64,000 nucleotides of DNA from Thermithiobacillus plumbiphilus. Its GTDB lineage: Bacteria; Pseudomonadota; Gammaproteobacteria; Acidithiobacillales; Thermithiobacillaceae. The position numbers and the translations under genes were made by a program. The notes beneath the pieces are model-generated. The model was not told the DNA's origin. It did no database searches and saw only the letters and a program-made list of their open reading frames with translations. The stretch covers positions 107,456 through 171,455 of the forward strand of contig NZ_JBBPCO010000006.1 in NCBI RefSeq assembly GCF_038070005.1. Direction: 5' to 3'. Numbering within the stretch: the stretch's first letter is position 1; each line of letters starts with the position of its first letter. This document shows, one piece after another, positions 19,710 to 28,940 of this stretch.

Positions 19710-20375
19710 CTAGGGGGATGATCTGTCCCAGGATTGCCGCCAGCACAGCAGGGATCGCTGCTCCCCGGCGCCGGGAATCGTGAGCGATATCAACTGTGGC
19801 GCGGACTGGTTGGGGTGCTGCGCTTGCCAGGCTGCCAGCTCGGTTTCCGCGGCCGGTCCCTTCATGGCCAGCACCGTGGTGCCGGGCAGGAGCAGGTGAT
19901 CGATGGCTTTCATGAAGTCCGCAAAGTTGGCAAAGGCACGAGACAGGATGCAGTCCACTGGTTCGACCGGCTGATAGGCTTCGACGCGCGCCTGCACCAG
20001 GGTGACATTCTCCAGCTTCAGTTCGAGCAGCACCTGCTGCAGGAAGACCATGCGTTTACCCAAACTATCGAGCAGGATGAAGTGTCGCCCAGGCTCGGCA
20101 ATGGCCAAGGGGATGCCGGGCAGGCCCGCGCCGGTGCCGACATCCAGAATGCGCTGGCCACAGAGATATGGCCGCACTCCGAGGCTGTCGAGCAGATGGC
20201 GTTCGACCATGGCCCGTGGCTCGCGCACGGCGGTGAGATTATAGGCGCGGTTCCAGCGCGCGAGCAGCCCGATGTAAGCAACCAGCTGCTGAACCTGCTG
20301 ATCATTCAGGTCCTGCTGGCCCAGGGCCTTCAGGCCTGCGCGCAGCTCCTGCTCCAGAATGTCACCCCTCTCCAT
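19710..20375 (-). CDS. rsmG: 16S rRNA m7G527 methyltransferase
   Basis: A 221-residue SAM-dependent methyltransferase (old name gidB). [20 protein letters not shown] and the SAM-binding loop [17 protein letters not shown] are diagnostic, with LSRAFANF later in the fold. It modifies G527 of 16S rRNA. It precedes parA, as in many origin regions, but is separated from mnmG by a lipoprotein gene on the other strand. Confidence 0.95.
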   Translation of the reverse strand: MERGDILEQELRAGLKALGQQDLNDQQVQQLVAYIGLLARWNRAYNLTAVREPRAMVERHLLDSLGVRPYLCGQRILDVGTGAGLPGIPLAIAEPGRHFILLDSLGKRMVFLQQVLLELKLENVTLVQARVEAYQPVEPVDCILSRAFANFADFMKAIDHLLLPGTTVLAMKGPAAETELAAWQAQHPNQSAPQLISLTIPGAGEQRSLLCWRQSWDRSSP

Positions 20376-20471
20376 GCAGCTTCGCCTTCTCGTCAGTCAA
20401 CGCCATCGGCCTAATTTCGTTATCTGTATCAAGAGTTTGGCCATCACTCAACACCGTTCAAGGAATCTGTC

Positions 20472-20783
20472 ATGAAGATCTCTTCGTTTCGACTAAGCCT
20501 GCTTGCCGCCGTGTCGGCCCTCGCCCTGGGTGGCTGCGCCAGCACGGGCAATAACTGGCAAAACCCCACCATTGCTGGCAGTCACGCCTATGGCGAGGCG
20601 GCGGCGGGTGCCGCGATTGGCGCCGCCACTGGGGCCCTGATCGGCAATGCCACGGGTAATCAGGGCAATAGTGCCGCCATCACCGGTGCGGTCGTGGGTG
20701 GCGCGGGCGGTTACATCCACGGGCGCGAAAAGGATCAGCGCCAACAGTCTGGCTATCCCTATCAGTATCCGCTCAGCTATTGA
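20472..20783 (+). CDS. Glycine-zipper lipoprotein
   Basis: A 103-residue protein with a lipoprotein signal peptide (LALGGC lipobox, Cys 22). The middle consists of Gly/Ala zippers (GAAIGAATGALIGNATGNQG and AITGAVVGGAGGYIHG) like YMGG/Rick_17kDa-type outer-membrane lipoproteins. The C-terminus is rich in Gln, Tyr and Pro. Its function is unknown; it is probably an envelope-associated protein. It sits on the opposite strand between rsmG and mnmG and breaks the usual gidAB pair. Confidence 0.75.
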   Translation: MKISSFRLSLLAAVSALALGGCASTGNNWQNPTIAGSHAYGEAAAGAAIGAATGALIGNATGNQGNSAAITGAVVGGAGGYIHGREKDQRQQSGYPYQYPLSY

Positions 20784-20801
20784 ACTCGGACCTTCCCGGA
20801 C

Positions 20802-20828
20802 AAACCCGCCTTGACCGGCGGGTTTTTT
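20802..20828. terminator. Terminator between lipoprotein gene and mnmG
   Basis: CCCGCC (20805-20810), a six-base loop and GGCGGG (20817-20822) are followed by six T on the plus strand and flanked by AAA on the other side, so it can serve both convergent genes. Confidence 0.85.
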
Positions 20829-22693
20829 CATGCGCTGCGCTTTTTCAGGTGCACCAGCAATAGGCTCACGGCCGCGGGTGTCACGCCACTGATGCGGCTG
20901 GCCTGGCCGAGCGTGTCGGGACGGAATTTCTCCAGCTTTTGGACGATTTCCGCCGAGAGCCCGGAGAGCTCACGAAAATCGAGATCCTGCGGCAGCGGCA
21001 GTTCCTCCCAGCGCCGGCTACGGGCAATCTCTTCCTGCTGGCGCTCGATGTAGCCCGCGTATTTGGCCTGGATCTCGACCTGCTCGGCGACCTTGGAGTC
21101 TTCGACGGGATCGGCAATGCCCGCCAGATGCAAGAGATCAATATAATTCACGCCGGGGCGGCGCAGCAGCTCCAGCAGGGAAAAATCCCGCGACAGCGGC
21201 TGGCCGAGCACGGCCTCGGCCTGCTCAGGCGAGACCTGGCCGGGATGCAGGCGGGTGGTGCGTAGCCGCGCCTGTTCCGCTTCGATCGCCGCACGCTTGG
21301 CCTCGAAGCGGCTGAAACGCGCGTCATCGACCAGACCCAGCTCGCGACCGATGGGCGTCAGGCGCAGGTCGGCATTGTCTTCGCGCAGCTGCAGGCGGTA
21401 CTCGGCGCGGCTGGTGAACATGCGGTAGGGCTCGTCGGTACCCTTGCTGACCAGGTCGTCCACCAGCACGCCGAGATAGGCCTCGTCGCGGCGCGGATAC
21501 CAGCCAGGCAACTCGCGGGCGCGGCGCGCGGCATTCAGCCCGGCCAGCAGACCCTGGGCGGCGGCCTCCTCATAGCCGGTGGTGCCGTTGATCTGGCCGG
21601 CGCAGAAAAGTCCCGGCAGGCGCTTGCTTTCGAGTGTCAGGTGCAGGTCGCGCGGGTCGAGATAATCATATTCGATGGCATAGCCCGGGCGCAGGATGCG
21701 GGCGTTTTCGAGCCCCTTCATGCTGCGCACCAGGTCCACCTGGACATCGAAGGGCAGACTGGTGGAGATGCCATTGGGATAGACCTCGAAGGTATCCAGG
21801 CCCTCGGGTTCGAGAAAGATCTGGTGCGCGGCCTTGTCGGCAAAGCGCACGATCTTGTCCTCAATGGACGGACAGTAGCGCGGCCCCACGCCCTCGATGT
21901 GGCCGCCGTACATGGCCGAGCGGTGCAGGTTCTCGGTGATGATTTCGTGCGTGCGGGCATTGGTGTAGCTGATGTGGCAGGGCACCTGCGGCACCGTCAC
22001 GCGCTCGCTCAGAAAAGAAAACGGTGGTGGCGGCGTATCACCGGGCTGGGCTTCGAGCCCGCTGTAATCGATGCTGCGCCCATCGATGCGCGGCGGCGTG
22101 CCGGTCTTGAGGCGCCCGATCGGAAAAGCCATCTCGCGCAGGCGCCGGGCCAGGGCATTGCTGGGGGCATCGCCCATGCGTCCGCCGGACTGCTTGACGT
22201 CCCCGATGTGGATGATGCCACCGAGAAAGGTGCCGGTGGTCAGCACCACCTGGCGGGCATGGATCGGGATGCCGCTTTCCAGCATCACGCCGGCAAGCTG
22301 ATCGCCCGCCATCAGCAGGTCACCCACGGCCCCCTGGAAGAGATCCAGCCCCTGTTCGGCCTCGACCAACTGGCGCACGGCGCGCTTGTAAAGCACCCGA
22401 TCGGCCTGGGCGCGGGTGGCGCGTACCGCCGGTCCCTTGCTGGCATTGAGGATGCGAAACTGGATGCCGCCCTGGTCCGTGGCGCGCGCCATGATGCCGC
22501 CGAGCGCATCGATCTCTTTCACGAGATGGCCCTTGCCGATGCCACCGATGGCGGGATTGCAGGACATCTGACCGATGGTGTCGAGATTCTGGGTCAGGAG
22601 CAGCGTGCGCACCCCCAGGCGCGCCGCAGCCAGGGCCGCCTCCACGCCGGCATGTCCGCCGCCGACAACGATGACATCATAGATCGTGTTCAT
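20828..22693 (-). CDS. mnmG: tRNA uridine-5-carboxymethylaminomethyl synthesis enzyme MnmG
   Basis: A 621-residue FAD protein (GidA). N-terminal FAD loop [20 protein letters not shown], then [20 protein letters not shown] and [19 protein letters not shown], all family signatures. With MnmE it modifies the wobble uridine of several tRNAs. In many relatives mnmE-mnmG-rsmG-parAB are contiguous; here about 4.9 kb of unrelated genes separate mnmE from mnmG. Confidence 0.97.
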   Translation of the reverse strand: MNTIYDVIVVGGGHAGVEAALAAARLGVRTLLLTQNLDTIGQMSCNPAIGGIGKGHLVKEIDALGGIMARATDQGGIQFRILNASKGPAVRATRAQADRVLYKRAVRQLVEAEQGLDLFQGAVGDLLMAGDQLAGVMLESGIPIHARQVVLTTGTFLGGIIHIGDVKQSGGRMGDAPSNALARRLREMAFPIGRLKTGTPPRIDGRSIDYSGLEAQPGDTPPPPFSFLSERVTVPQVPCHISYTNARTHEIITENLHRSAMYGGHIEGVGPRYCPSIEDKIVRFADKAAHQIFLEPEGLDTFEVYPNGISTSLPFDVQVDLVRSMKGLENARILRPGYAIEYDYLDPRDLHLTLESKRLPGLFCAGQINGTTGYEEAAAQGLLAGLNAARRARELPGWYPRRDEAYLGVLVDDLVSKGTDEPYRMFTSRAEYRLQLREDNADLRLTPIGRELGLVDDARFSRFEAKRAAIEAEQARLRTTRLHPGQVSPEQAEAVLGQPLSRDFSLLELLRRPGVNYIDLLHLAGIADPVEDSKVAEQVEIQAKYAGYIERQQEEIARSRRWEELPLPQDLDFRELSGLSAEIVQKLEKFRPDTLGQASRISGVTPAAVSLLLVHLKKRSA

Positions 22694-22806
22694 GCATTTC
22701 CCGTCCGGCTGCTAGAGCCCTCATCAACCGAAAAAATCATTTTACCTCAGAAACCAGGCATTTAGCCAAGGTCTTCGCCTCGTCAGGCCGCCAAGGCGGG
22801 ACAGGA

Positions 22807-22841
22807 TTGCATTTTGTAAGATGAAAGATTGCAGAATGCAA
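22807..22841. promoter_or_regulatory. Inverted repeat upstream of sigma-54 promoter
   Basis: TTGCATT (22807-22813) and AATGCAA (22835-22841) are separated by 21 bases, 52 bases upstream of the -24/-12 promoter at 22893. The spacing equals that of the TTGCACCAT/ATGGTGCAA repeat before cynA. A candidate activator site; the remaining 22694-22974 sequence shows nothing else apart from the promoter. Confidence 0.4.
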
Positions 22842-22892
22842 AAGTGCCGGATCAATGGCCAGAAAAAGCCTGAAAACTCCGCATTCTTCAAG

Positions 22893-22908
22893 TGGCACAC
22901 TCGTTGCT
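22893..22908 (+). promoter_or_regulatory. Sigma-54 promoter of the solute-binding lipoprotein gene
   Basis: TGGCACACTCGTTGCT is an almost perfect -24/-12 element (GG at 22894-22895, GC at 22906-22907). The start codon of the lipoprotein gene follows 67 bases downstream. Confidence 0.75.
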
Positions 22909-22974
22909 ATTGGTATGAAGGGGCGGTTCAGGCCTTGCCCAGGCATTCCACACAAGCTCATAAAAGGAGAAATC

Positions 22975-24009
22975 ATGGTCAAAATCCCTTTCTCGCTGAT
23001 TTCCCTGGGTCTGGCGGCCAGCCTGCTGCTTGGCTGCGCCAGCACCGAAAACGACAATAAATCCGCGAGCGATACACAGGGTGCAAATATGACCAGCCCG
23101 ACCGCCTACGTCGCCGTCCCCAAAAACAAGGACAACGACCTACGCCTGTTTTACGCCGATGGCAAGCTGCTCAAGGGCAGCGCGGCGATGGATCGCATGC
23201 CGCAGGATGCGGATCTGACGCTATGGCTGGCGGGCAATCAGTTTTTCGCCATGGAAGACGTGGTGCGCAGCTTCCAGAAGCAGCATCCCGACATCAATGT
23301 CGGTGTCATCACCCTGCCACCGGGGTTGATTCTGAAGGCCATTCAGGCTGGCGGCTGGCGTTATCAGGGCAAGGATTATCCCGGCCAGCCGGATCTGTAC
23401 GGCTCTGTCAACATTGGCCACCTCAAGGCGCTCAAAAAAGCAGGACTGATGGATCAATACATGATCTACATGCACAACGAATTGCAGATCATGGTGGCCA
23501 AGGGCAATCCCAAGCACATCCAGGGCATCGATGATCTGGCACGCCCGGATGTGCGCACCTCCATGCCCAACCCGCTCACCGAAGGCATCATGAAGTTCTA
23601 TGCCAAACCGGTGCTGGAGCGTCACGGCATCTGGGACAGGATCTCCGGCGGCAAGGAATGCCAATCCTGCCAGACCACCCCGAATAACTGGTTCACGGCG
23701 GTGCATCATCGTGAAACGCCGGAGCGCATCCAGGATGATAGGGCGGATGCCGGTATCGTCTGGAAGACCGAAGTACTGGAAGCCGTGCGACATGGCGCCA
23801 GGGTGGAAGGTATTGCATTACCGCCTGCTGACAGCCTGGTCAATGAAGTGGCTTATGCGATAGGACCGCTGAAAACAGGGGCGCATCAGGACACCGCCAT
23901 GCAATACCTGGCCTTCCTGGCCACAGCGGCGGCTCAGGATGCTTACGCCAAATACGGCTTTGTCCGCGCCAAGCCCGAGGAGTTGCGTCCGCAGTCGCTT
24001 GCCAGGTAA
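22975..24009 (+). CDS. Solute-binding lipoprotein, type II periplasmic-binding fold
   Basis: A 344-residue protein started at the ATG with AAAGGAG upstream. The lipoprotein signal ends LLLGC (Cys 21), so it is membrane-anchored on the periplasmic side. The body resembles ModA/sulfate-type binding proteins: DADLTLWLAGNQFFAMEDVV, a crossover region around TSMPNPLTEGIMKFY, and the C-terminal DAYAKYGFVRA. An unusual KECQSCQ motif near residue 225 could bind a metal or haem, or form a disulfide. No permease or ATPase lies beside it, so it may feed a distant transporter or act as a sensor, perhaps for the GGDEF-EAL protein downstream (inference). It is driven by its own sigma-54 promoter. The ligand is not known. 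Confidence 0.7.
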   Translation: MVKIPFSLISLGLAASLLLGCASTENDNKSASDTQGANMTSPTAYVAVPKNKDNDLRLFYADGKLLKGSAAMDRMPQDADLTLWLAGNQFFAMEDVVRSFQKQHPDINVGVITLPPGLILKAIQAGGWRYQGKDYPGQPDLYGSVNIGHLKALKKAGLMDQYMIYMHNELQIMVAKGNPKHIQGIDDLARPDVRTSMPNPLTEGIMKFYAKPVLERHGIWDRISGGKECQSCQTTPNNWFTAVHHRETPERIQDDRADAGIVWKTEVLEAVRHGARVEGIALPPADSLVNEVAYAIGPLKTGAHQDTAMQYLAFLATAAAQDAYAKYGFVRAKPEELRPQSLAR

Positions 24010-24035
24010 GCAGCCGGAGAAAACATACCGTTTTC

Positions 24036-24073
24036 TTATCAATAGCCTATTTATTTATCAATAGCCTATTTAT
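24036..24073 (+). repeat. Two-copy 19-base tandem repeat
   Basis: TTATCAATAGCCTATTTAT occurs twice without a gap (24036-24054 and 24055-24073), just after the lipoprotein gene. Probably a simple duplication; it precedes a strong hairpin. Confidence 0.8.
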
Positions 24074-24074
24074 A

Positions 24075-24107
24075 CAGCGGATCGGCTCCTCCGGGGCTGA
24101 TCCGCTG
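24075..24107 (+). terminator. Hairpin after the lipoprotein gene
   Basis: CAGCGGATC (24075-24083) pairs perfectly with GATCCGCTG (24099-24107). The following bases are only weakly T-rich, so termination may be partial and the GGDEF-EAL gene may be co-transcribed. Confidence 0.5.
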
Positions 24108-24139
24108 ATTTGCATTCAAAGGTTTTCATCGGATAGGTC

Positions 24140-26428
24140 ATGGCGTCAAAGAAGTTCTTGGGTAACCACCCGCTATCGCAAGCCTTTCGGCTGATGAGCG
24201 CGCTGTTATTGGTGGCGATGCTGGCTTACGGGATATATGCCTGGTTTCTGGCCAAGGAGCGCACGCTCGAACAGCTTTTGCATCTCAGTGACTTCACCGC
24301 CAAGTCCTCTGAGCAATTTTTCGATCATTATGCCGTGGCGCTGGAACTGCTGGGGCAGGATCTGCAGGAACATCAGGCTATGCGAAGCCCTGCCTATGCT
24401 CATGACTTGCTGACCCGCTTTCAACAGCTCAACCCAGACATTGCCACTGTGAACGTGGTCAGCACACAAGGCCAGATTCTCCTCAGTTCTCGCGTGCCGG
24501 CAGGCAAGCCTCTGCCCCGCTCTCGACAGCCAGCTTATTTCTGGGAAGACTTCCGTAAGGCGCAGCAGAAAAGTGACCTGCAGATCGTTCCGCCCATCAA
24601 GAGCGCAATATTGAAGCAGTGGGTCATGCCGCTACTGTACCCGGTACGCGATGCGCAAGGTCGACTGCAGCATTTCCTGGTAGTGACCATCCTGTTAAAA
24701 AACCAGCAGGCCATCTGGCGCCATCTGGAATTGCCCAGTGATACGGCGATCGGCCTCATACGTGATGATTATTATCTGCAAAGCCGCTGGCCGGATCTGG
24801 GTATACCAGAGGACATGTACCAGCATTCCAAAAAAGGGCCGCTCACGGCCGCTCTGGAGAAAACACCCAGGCAGGTGCGTGGTACCTATATTGGTCTGGC
24901 GGATATCAAGAGCACCTATCGCTTTGGCGCCTTTTCGCGCCTGCCGCATTATCCGATGGCGGCTTTCGTCTCAATGCCCGTAGGCAAGGTCTGGAAAGAC
25001 TGGTTTCATCTCATCCGTCTGCCATTTCTCCTGTTCAGCCTGTTGATCATGGGTGATTTTTTTATTTACCGGCTCAGCCTGCGCCGCGAAACCGCACTTG
25101 AAATAGCCAGGCAGGAAGCCCAGAACGCCTTGCTGCGTCTGAGTCAGCAAGATGCCCTGACCAAGCTGCCGAATCGCAGCTATTTTCAGGATCAACTCCG
25201 CCAGGCCATGGCCAGAGCCGAGCGGCATGAACGCTTGCTTGCCGTGTTGTTTCTGGATCTGGATCGCTTCAAGGTCATCAATGACAGCCTCGGGCATGCT
25301 CATGGCGACCAGCTCATCCAGGCGGTTGCCCAGCGGCTGCAGGCCAGCATGCGGCAATCGGAAACTGTCGCGCGCATGGGTGGTGATGAATTCACTCTGT
25401 TGCTGGAGGATCTGACCACTGTGGAAGAAGCTACCTTCGCTGCCCAGCGCATTCTGGACTGCTTCCGAGAACCTTTCGCGGTGGATGGCCGCGAACTGTT
25501 TGTGAACACCAGTATCGGCATCGCCATTTACCCCTTCGATAGCGCAGACTGCCAGACCCTGCTCAAGAACGCCGATACCGCCATGTACCGGGCCAAGGAA
25601 CTGGGCCGTAACAACCTGCAATTCTATGCAGCGGAAATGAATGCACGCGCGGATAATCGCCTGCAATTGGAAAACCGGCTGAGACGTGCGCTGGAGCGTG
25701 GCGAATACGTGCTGCACTACCAGCCCAAGCTTGATCTGCACAGTAATGCCATCTTTGGCGTGGAAGCGTTGCTGCGCTGGGAAAGCCCGGAACTTGGGCT
25801 GGTTTCACCCCTGGATTTCATACCAGTCCTGGAAGAGACCGGCTTGATCCTGCCTGTCGGTGAATGGGTGCTGAGCAGTGCCTGTCGACAGGCCGTCGCC
25901 TGGCAAAGAATGGGATTGCCATTGAGGGTTGCGGTGAATCTTTCCGCCCGCCAGTTTCAACAGGAAAACCTGGCCGGCCGAATCGGGGAAATCCTGCGCG
26001 CCAGCGGGCTCCCGGCGAAATTCCTGGCGCTGGAAATCACCGAAAGCATGGTCATGGCGAATCCGGGACAGGTGGTCGATACGCTCAAGCAGCTCAAGTC
26101 CATGGGCATTTCGCTCGCCATGGATGACTTTGGCACCGGTTATTCGTCGCTGGCTTATTTGAAGAACTTTCCCATTGACAGCCTCAAGATCGACCGTTCT
26201 TTTGTCAATGAGTTGCCAGATAATTCCAAGGATGCCGCCATTGCCAAGACAATCATTGCGCTGGCACACAACCTGAATCTGCAGGTGATCGCCGAGGGCG
26301 TGGAGCACAGGGCGCAGGCTGATTTTCTGCGTGCCCATGGCTGTGATGCCATCCAGGGCTATCTCGTCAGCCGGCCTGTGCCGGCGCAGCAGATCAGTGC
26401 ACTGTTACAGAACAGTGATTTTGCATGA
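24140..26428 (+). CDS. Membrane GGDEF-EAL cyclic-di-GMP enzyme with periplasmic sensor
   Basis: A 762-residue protein. A membrane helix at ~16-36, a periplasmic region of ~255 residues like a double Cache domain, and a second helix at ~296-318 form the sensor. The GGDEF domain has DALTKLPNR and RMGGDEFTLL (active site near 412), with RQSE in the inhibitory-site position instead of RxxD. The EAL domain has FGVEALLRW (near 540), NLSARQF, EITESM, DDFGTGYSS and KIDRSF, all needed for phosphodiesterase activity. Both halves therefore look intact, and the balance would be set by the sensor. It follows the solute-binding lipoprotein, which might supply its signal. Confidence 0.88.
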   Translation: MASKKFLGNHPLSQAFRLMSALLLVAMLAYGIYAWFLAKERTLEQLLHLSDFTAKSSEQFFDHYAVALELLGQDLQEHQAMRSPAYAHDLLTRFQQLNPDIATVNVVSTQGQILLSSRVPAGKPLPRSRQPAYFWEDFRKAQQKSDLQIVPPIKSAILKQWVMPLLYPVRDAQGRLQHFLVVTILLKNQQAIWRHLELPSDTAIGLIRDDYYLQSRWPDLGIPEDMYQHSKKGPLTAALEKTPRQVRGTYIGLADIKSTYRFGAFSRLPHYPMAAFVSMPVGKVWKDWFHLIRLPFLLFSLLIMGDFFIYRLSLRRETALEIARQEAQNALLRLSQQDALTKLPNRSYFQDQLRQAMARAERHERLLAVLFLDLDRFKVINDSLGHAHGDQLIQAVAQRLQASMRQSETVARMGGDEFTLLLEDLTTVEEATFAAQRILDCFREPFAVDGRELFVNTSIGIAIYPFDSADCQTLLKNADTAMYRAKELGRNNLQFYAAEMNARADNRLQLENRLRRALERGEYVLHYQPKLDLHSNAIFGVEALLRWESPELGLVSPLDFIPVLEETGLILPVGEWVLSSACRQAVAWQRMGLPLRVAVNLSARQFQQENLAGRIGEILRASGLPAKFLALEITESMVMANPGQVVDTLKQLKSMGISLAMDDFGTGYSSLAYLKNFPIDSLKIDRSFVNELPDNSKDAAIAKTIIALAHNLNLQVIAEGVEHRAQADFLRAHGCDAIQGYLVSRPVPAQQISALLQNSDFA

Positions 26429-26597
26429 AAGCAATTTTCCTTGAAATACAAATTCGCATGTTCATGCACAGAGTGCATCATCTACTGGTGTGCTATTGTA
26501 AACTTTTCTGCAGCACTTGTTCTTTCGGGAGCAATATTGTTTTTGATCGCTTGAGCTCGGATATTGCCGAGCGGTGGGAAATGGAGCAAAGCTTGCC

Positions 26598-26744
26598 CTG
26601 CTCGCCAATTACGACAATGACAGTGCGGACCAAGGCATGTAACGGGCCAAGCAACAGGGTCGCAACGCGGTGGAGTTTTGTGCCGGTAGGCAAGATGGGC
26701 ATCCGGAAGACCTGCAACTGATTCTGGCAGGGTTTTCCGATTAA
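26598..26744 (+). pseudogene. Decayed C-terminal fragment of a GGDEF protein
   Basis: In one frame the DNA reads LLANYDNDSADQGM, a TAA stop, then RAKQQGRNAVEFCAG and a further 14 codons to a stop. This matches the end of a GGDEF domain (LLKNADTAMYRAKQQGRN...), with the conserved Tyr codon changed to TAA. Nothing upstream in 26429-26597 restores a full domain. The 378-base gap between flanking genes otherwise holds only the terminator at 26774. It is a remnant, probably of a duplicated neighbour. Confidence 0.55.
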
Positions 26745-26773
26745 GAATTCAGAAACTTCAGGAACCAGGGCAT

Positions 26774-26800
26774 AAAAAACCCCGCCACGAGTGCGGGTTG
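26774..26800 (-). terminator. Terminator of the outer-membrane protein gene
   Basis: On the minus strand CCCGC-ACTCGTG-GCGGG is followed by six T, just after the stop of the gene at 26807. Confidence 0.8.
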
Positions 26801-26806
26801 GAGTGC

Positions 26807-27439
26807 TTAGAAGCGGTAGTTCAGGCCCAGCGTCAGGCTGATGTTGCTGATGTTATAATCCACGGCCGTGTTTTCGACCGTGAGCCGGTCGCTGTAGCGT
26901 ATGTAACTGGCCTCGGTCTGCAAGCCCAGGTGCGGATTGAACAAGTATTCCACACCGAGAGCGGCATACAGGGCGCGTTCGCGCTCCGAGTCCCCCAGAT
27001 CGGTGTTGCTGTCGCGCTCCTTGACATCCTTGATTTGTGCCCAGGCCATGCCGAGCTTGGCATAGGTCATGGTGTCGATGTTCTTGATGCCGACCAGGCC
27101 GGTCAGGCCGTAGGCATCGGCGCCAAATTCAGCGCGCCCACTGGCCAACGTGTTGCCACTGGCATCCGTAATGCTGTAATCGTGGTCATTCTTGCCGACC
27201 AGACTGCCAAAGCCCTGCACGCCCAGCACCGTGTTTCCGATGGCCCAGTTGTAGCCGGCCTGGACCGTGCCCTGGGGTGCGACGCTACGCTCCACCTCGG
27301 CGTTATACCCACTGGCATCGGCCTCGGCACCGATCCAGCTCCCACCGAGCTGGCCGCCGAGATAGGCCCCGGCAAAGGGCTCCGCCAATGCTGTGCTGCT
27401 CAGGCCGCAGAGCGCGGCCGCCATGATGATGTGTCGCAT
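26807..27439 (-). CDS. Small outer-membrane beta-barrel protein
   Basis: A 210-residue protein started at MRHIIMAAALCGL; the longer frame to 27526 overlaps non-coding DNA. A signal peptide ends near ALA-EPF. The mature part shows eight-strand barrel features of the OmpA-TM/OmpW/Omp25 kind: GAYLGGQLGGSW at the start, AGYNWAIGNTVLGVQ, ALGVEYLFNPHLGLQTEASY, and a C-terminal aromatic signature LGLNYRF. Its role is unknown. It stands alone with its own terminator. Confidence 0.75.
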   Translation of the reverse strand: MRHIIMAAALCGLSSTALAEPFAGAYLGGQLGGSWIGAEADASGYNAEVERSVAPQGTVQAGYNWAIGNTVLGVQGFGSLVGKNDHDYSITDASGNTLASGRAEFGADAYGLTGLVGIKNIDTMTYAKLGMAWAQIKDVKERDSNTDLGDSERERALYAALGVEYLFNPHLGLQTEASYIRYSDRLTVENTAVDYNISNISLTLGLNYRF

Positions 27440-27550
27440 GCTATCCCCCCTTTTAAAGGACTTATGGAGGATAGTTACAAAGTATGTTTGGCGCAACGGC
27501 TTCATGCCCCCGAGGCAGATATTCACCTTAACCTGGCCATTCGGTCAGCA

Positions 27551-28897
27551 TCATTTTCCGATGCAGAATCTCCCGAACACCTCGCCCAGCAGCTCGTCCG
27601 CGCTCACCTGTCCGGTAATCTCGCCCAGGGCCTCGCCCGCCTGGCGCAGATCCTCGGCCAGCAGTTCCAGGCCGCTGTGGGCCGCCAGCGCACCGGCGGC
27701 GGCTGTGAGGGCCTGCTGGCAGCGGCGCAGGGCATCGAGGTGGCGGGTGCGGGCGCTGAAGAGCCCCGCCGCTTCGCCGCCATAGCCGAGCAGGGCCTTG
27801 ATGCGGATGCGAAGATCGTCGAAACCGCTACCATCGCGGGCGGAGATGCCGATGGCATCCGCAGGTAGCGCGAATCGTTCTGTCACAAGATCCAGCTTGT
27901 TGAAAACGGTCAGGATTGGGGCGCCGGAGGCAGCGAGTCGGTCGCGGATGGCGACATCCTCGGCGCCAAAGCCCGCCAGGGCGTCCACCACCAGCAGGCA
28001 AAGATCCGCCTCCTGAGCGGCCTGCCAGGCGCGCTCGATGCCGATGCGTTCCACCGCGTCTTGGGTATCGCGCAGCCCGGCGGTGTCGACGATGTGCAGG
28101 GGCAGGCCATCGATCTGGATCTGCTCGCGCAGGACATCGCGGGTGGTGCCCGGCACATCGGTGACGATGGCGGACTCCATGCCGGCCAGGGCATTCAGGA
28201 GACTCGACTTGCCGGCATTGGGCAGGCCCGCCAGTACCACGCGCGCGCCCTCGCGCAACAAGGCGCCTTGTCCACTTTGCGCCAGCAGATGCTGCACTTC
28301 AGTGGAGAGCGTTTGCAGGCGCTGGCCGACCTGGCCGCTTTCGAGCAGATCCAGCTCTTCATCGGGAAAATCAATGGCGGCCTCGATGAAGGCGCGCAGC
28401 TCCAGCAGTTGTTCATGCAGTTGATTGACCACCCTGGAAAACTCGCCTGCCAGGCTGCGGGTGGCGGCGCGCGCCTGGGCCTGGGTCTGGGCATCGATCA
28501 GATCGGCGATGGCCTCGGCCTGGGCCAGATCGAGCCGGTCGTTCAAGAAGGCGCGTTCGGAAAACTCGCCGGGCCGGGCCGCACGCGCACCCAGCGCATA
28601 GATGCGCGCCAGCAGCATTTCGAGAATCACCGGACCACCGTGGCCCTGCACTTCCACCACATCCTCGCCGGTGAAGCTTTTGGGGCCAGGAAAGTAGAGC
28701 AGCAGACCCGTATCGAGCGGTTCACCGCGGACATCCCGGAAATGGACGTAATGGGCGTAGCGCGAGCGGATCGTGGTACGGCCACTGAGCCGATGGGCAA
28801 TGGGCAGGGCTTGTGGACCGGAGATGCGGATCACCCCCAGCCCACCCCGGCCGGGCGGGGTGGCGATGGCGGCAATGGTGTCAGCGTTGCGGAACAT
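27551..28897 (-). CDS. mnmE: tRNA modification GTPase MnmE
   Basis: A 448-residue GTPase (TrmE). The N-terminal tetrahydrofolate-binding domain begins DTIAAIATPPGRGGLGVIRI; the G domain has LAGLPNAGKSSLLNAL (G1), DVPGTTRD (G2), DTAGLR (G3) and NKLD (G4). The protein ends in FCIGK, containing the catalytic Cys typical of the family. It works with MnmG on wobble uridines. Its start is 43 bases from the yidC stop in the rpmH-rnpA-yidD-yidC-mnmE run. Confidence 0.97.
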   Translation of the reverse strand: MFRNADTIAAIATPPGRGGLGVIRISGPQALPIAHRLSGRTTIRSRYAHYVHFRDVRGEPLDTGLLLYFPGPKSFTGEDVVEVQGHGGPVILEMLLARIYALGARAARPGEFSERAFLNDRLDLAQAEAIADLIDAQTQAQARAATRSLAGEFSRVVNQLHEQLLELRAFIEAAIDFPDEELDLLESGQVGQRLQTLSTEVQHLLAQSGQGALLREGARVVLAGLPNAGKSSLLNALAGMESAIVTDVPGTTRDVLREQIQIDGLPLHIVDTAGLRDTQDAVERIGIERAWQAAQEADLCLLVVDALAGFGAEDVAIRDRLAASGAPILTVFNKLDLVTERFALPADAIGISARDGSGFDDLRIRIKALLGYGGEAAGLFSARTRHLDALRRCQQALTAAAGALAAHSGLELLAEDLRQAGEALGEITGQVSADELLGEVFGRFCIGK

Positions 28898-28940
28898 GGC
28901 CAGCTTGCGGTTGGTTTACCTTGAAAACGCCAAAGTGCGA

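Noticed and set aside
24036..24073. Tandem repeat considered as a CRISPR start.
   Set aside because: Only two copies, with no spacer between them.
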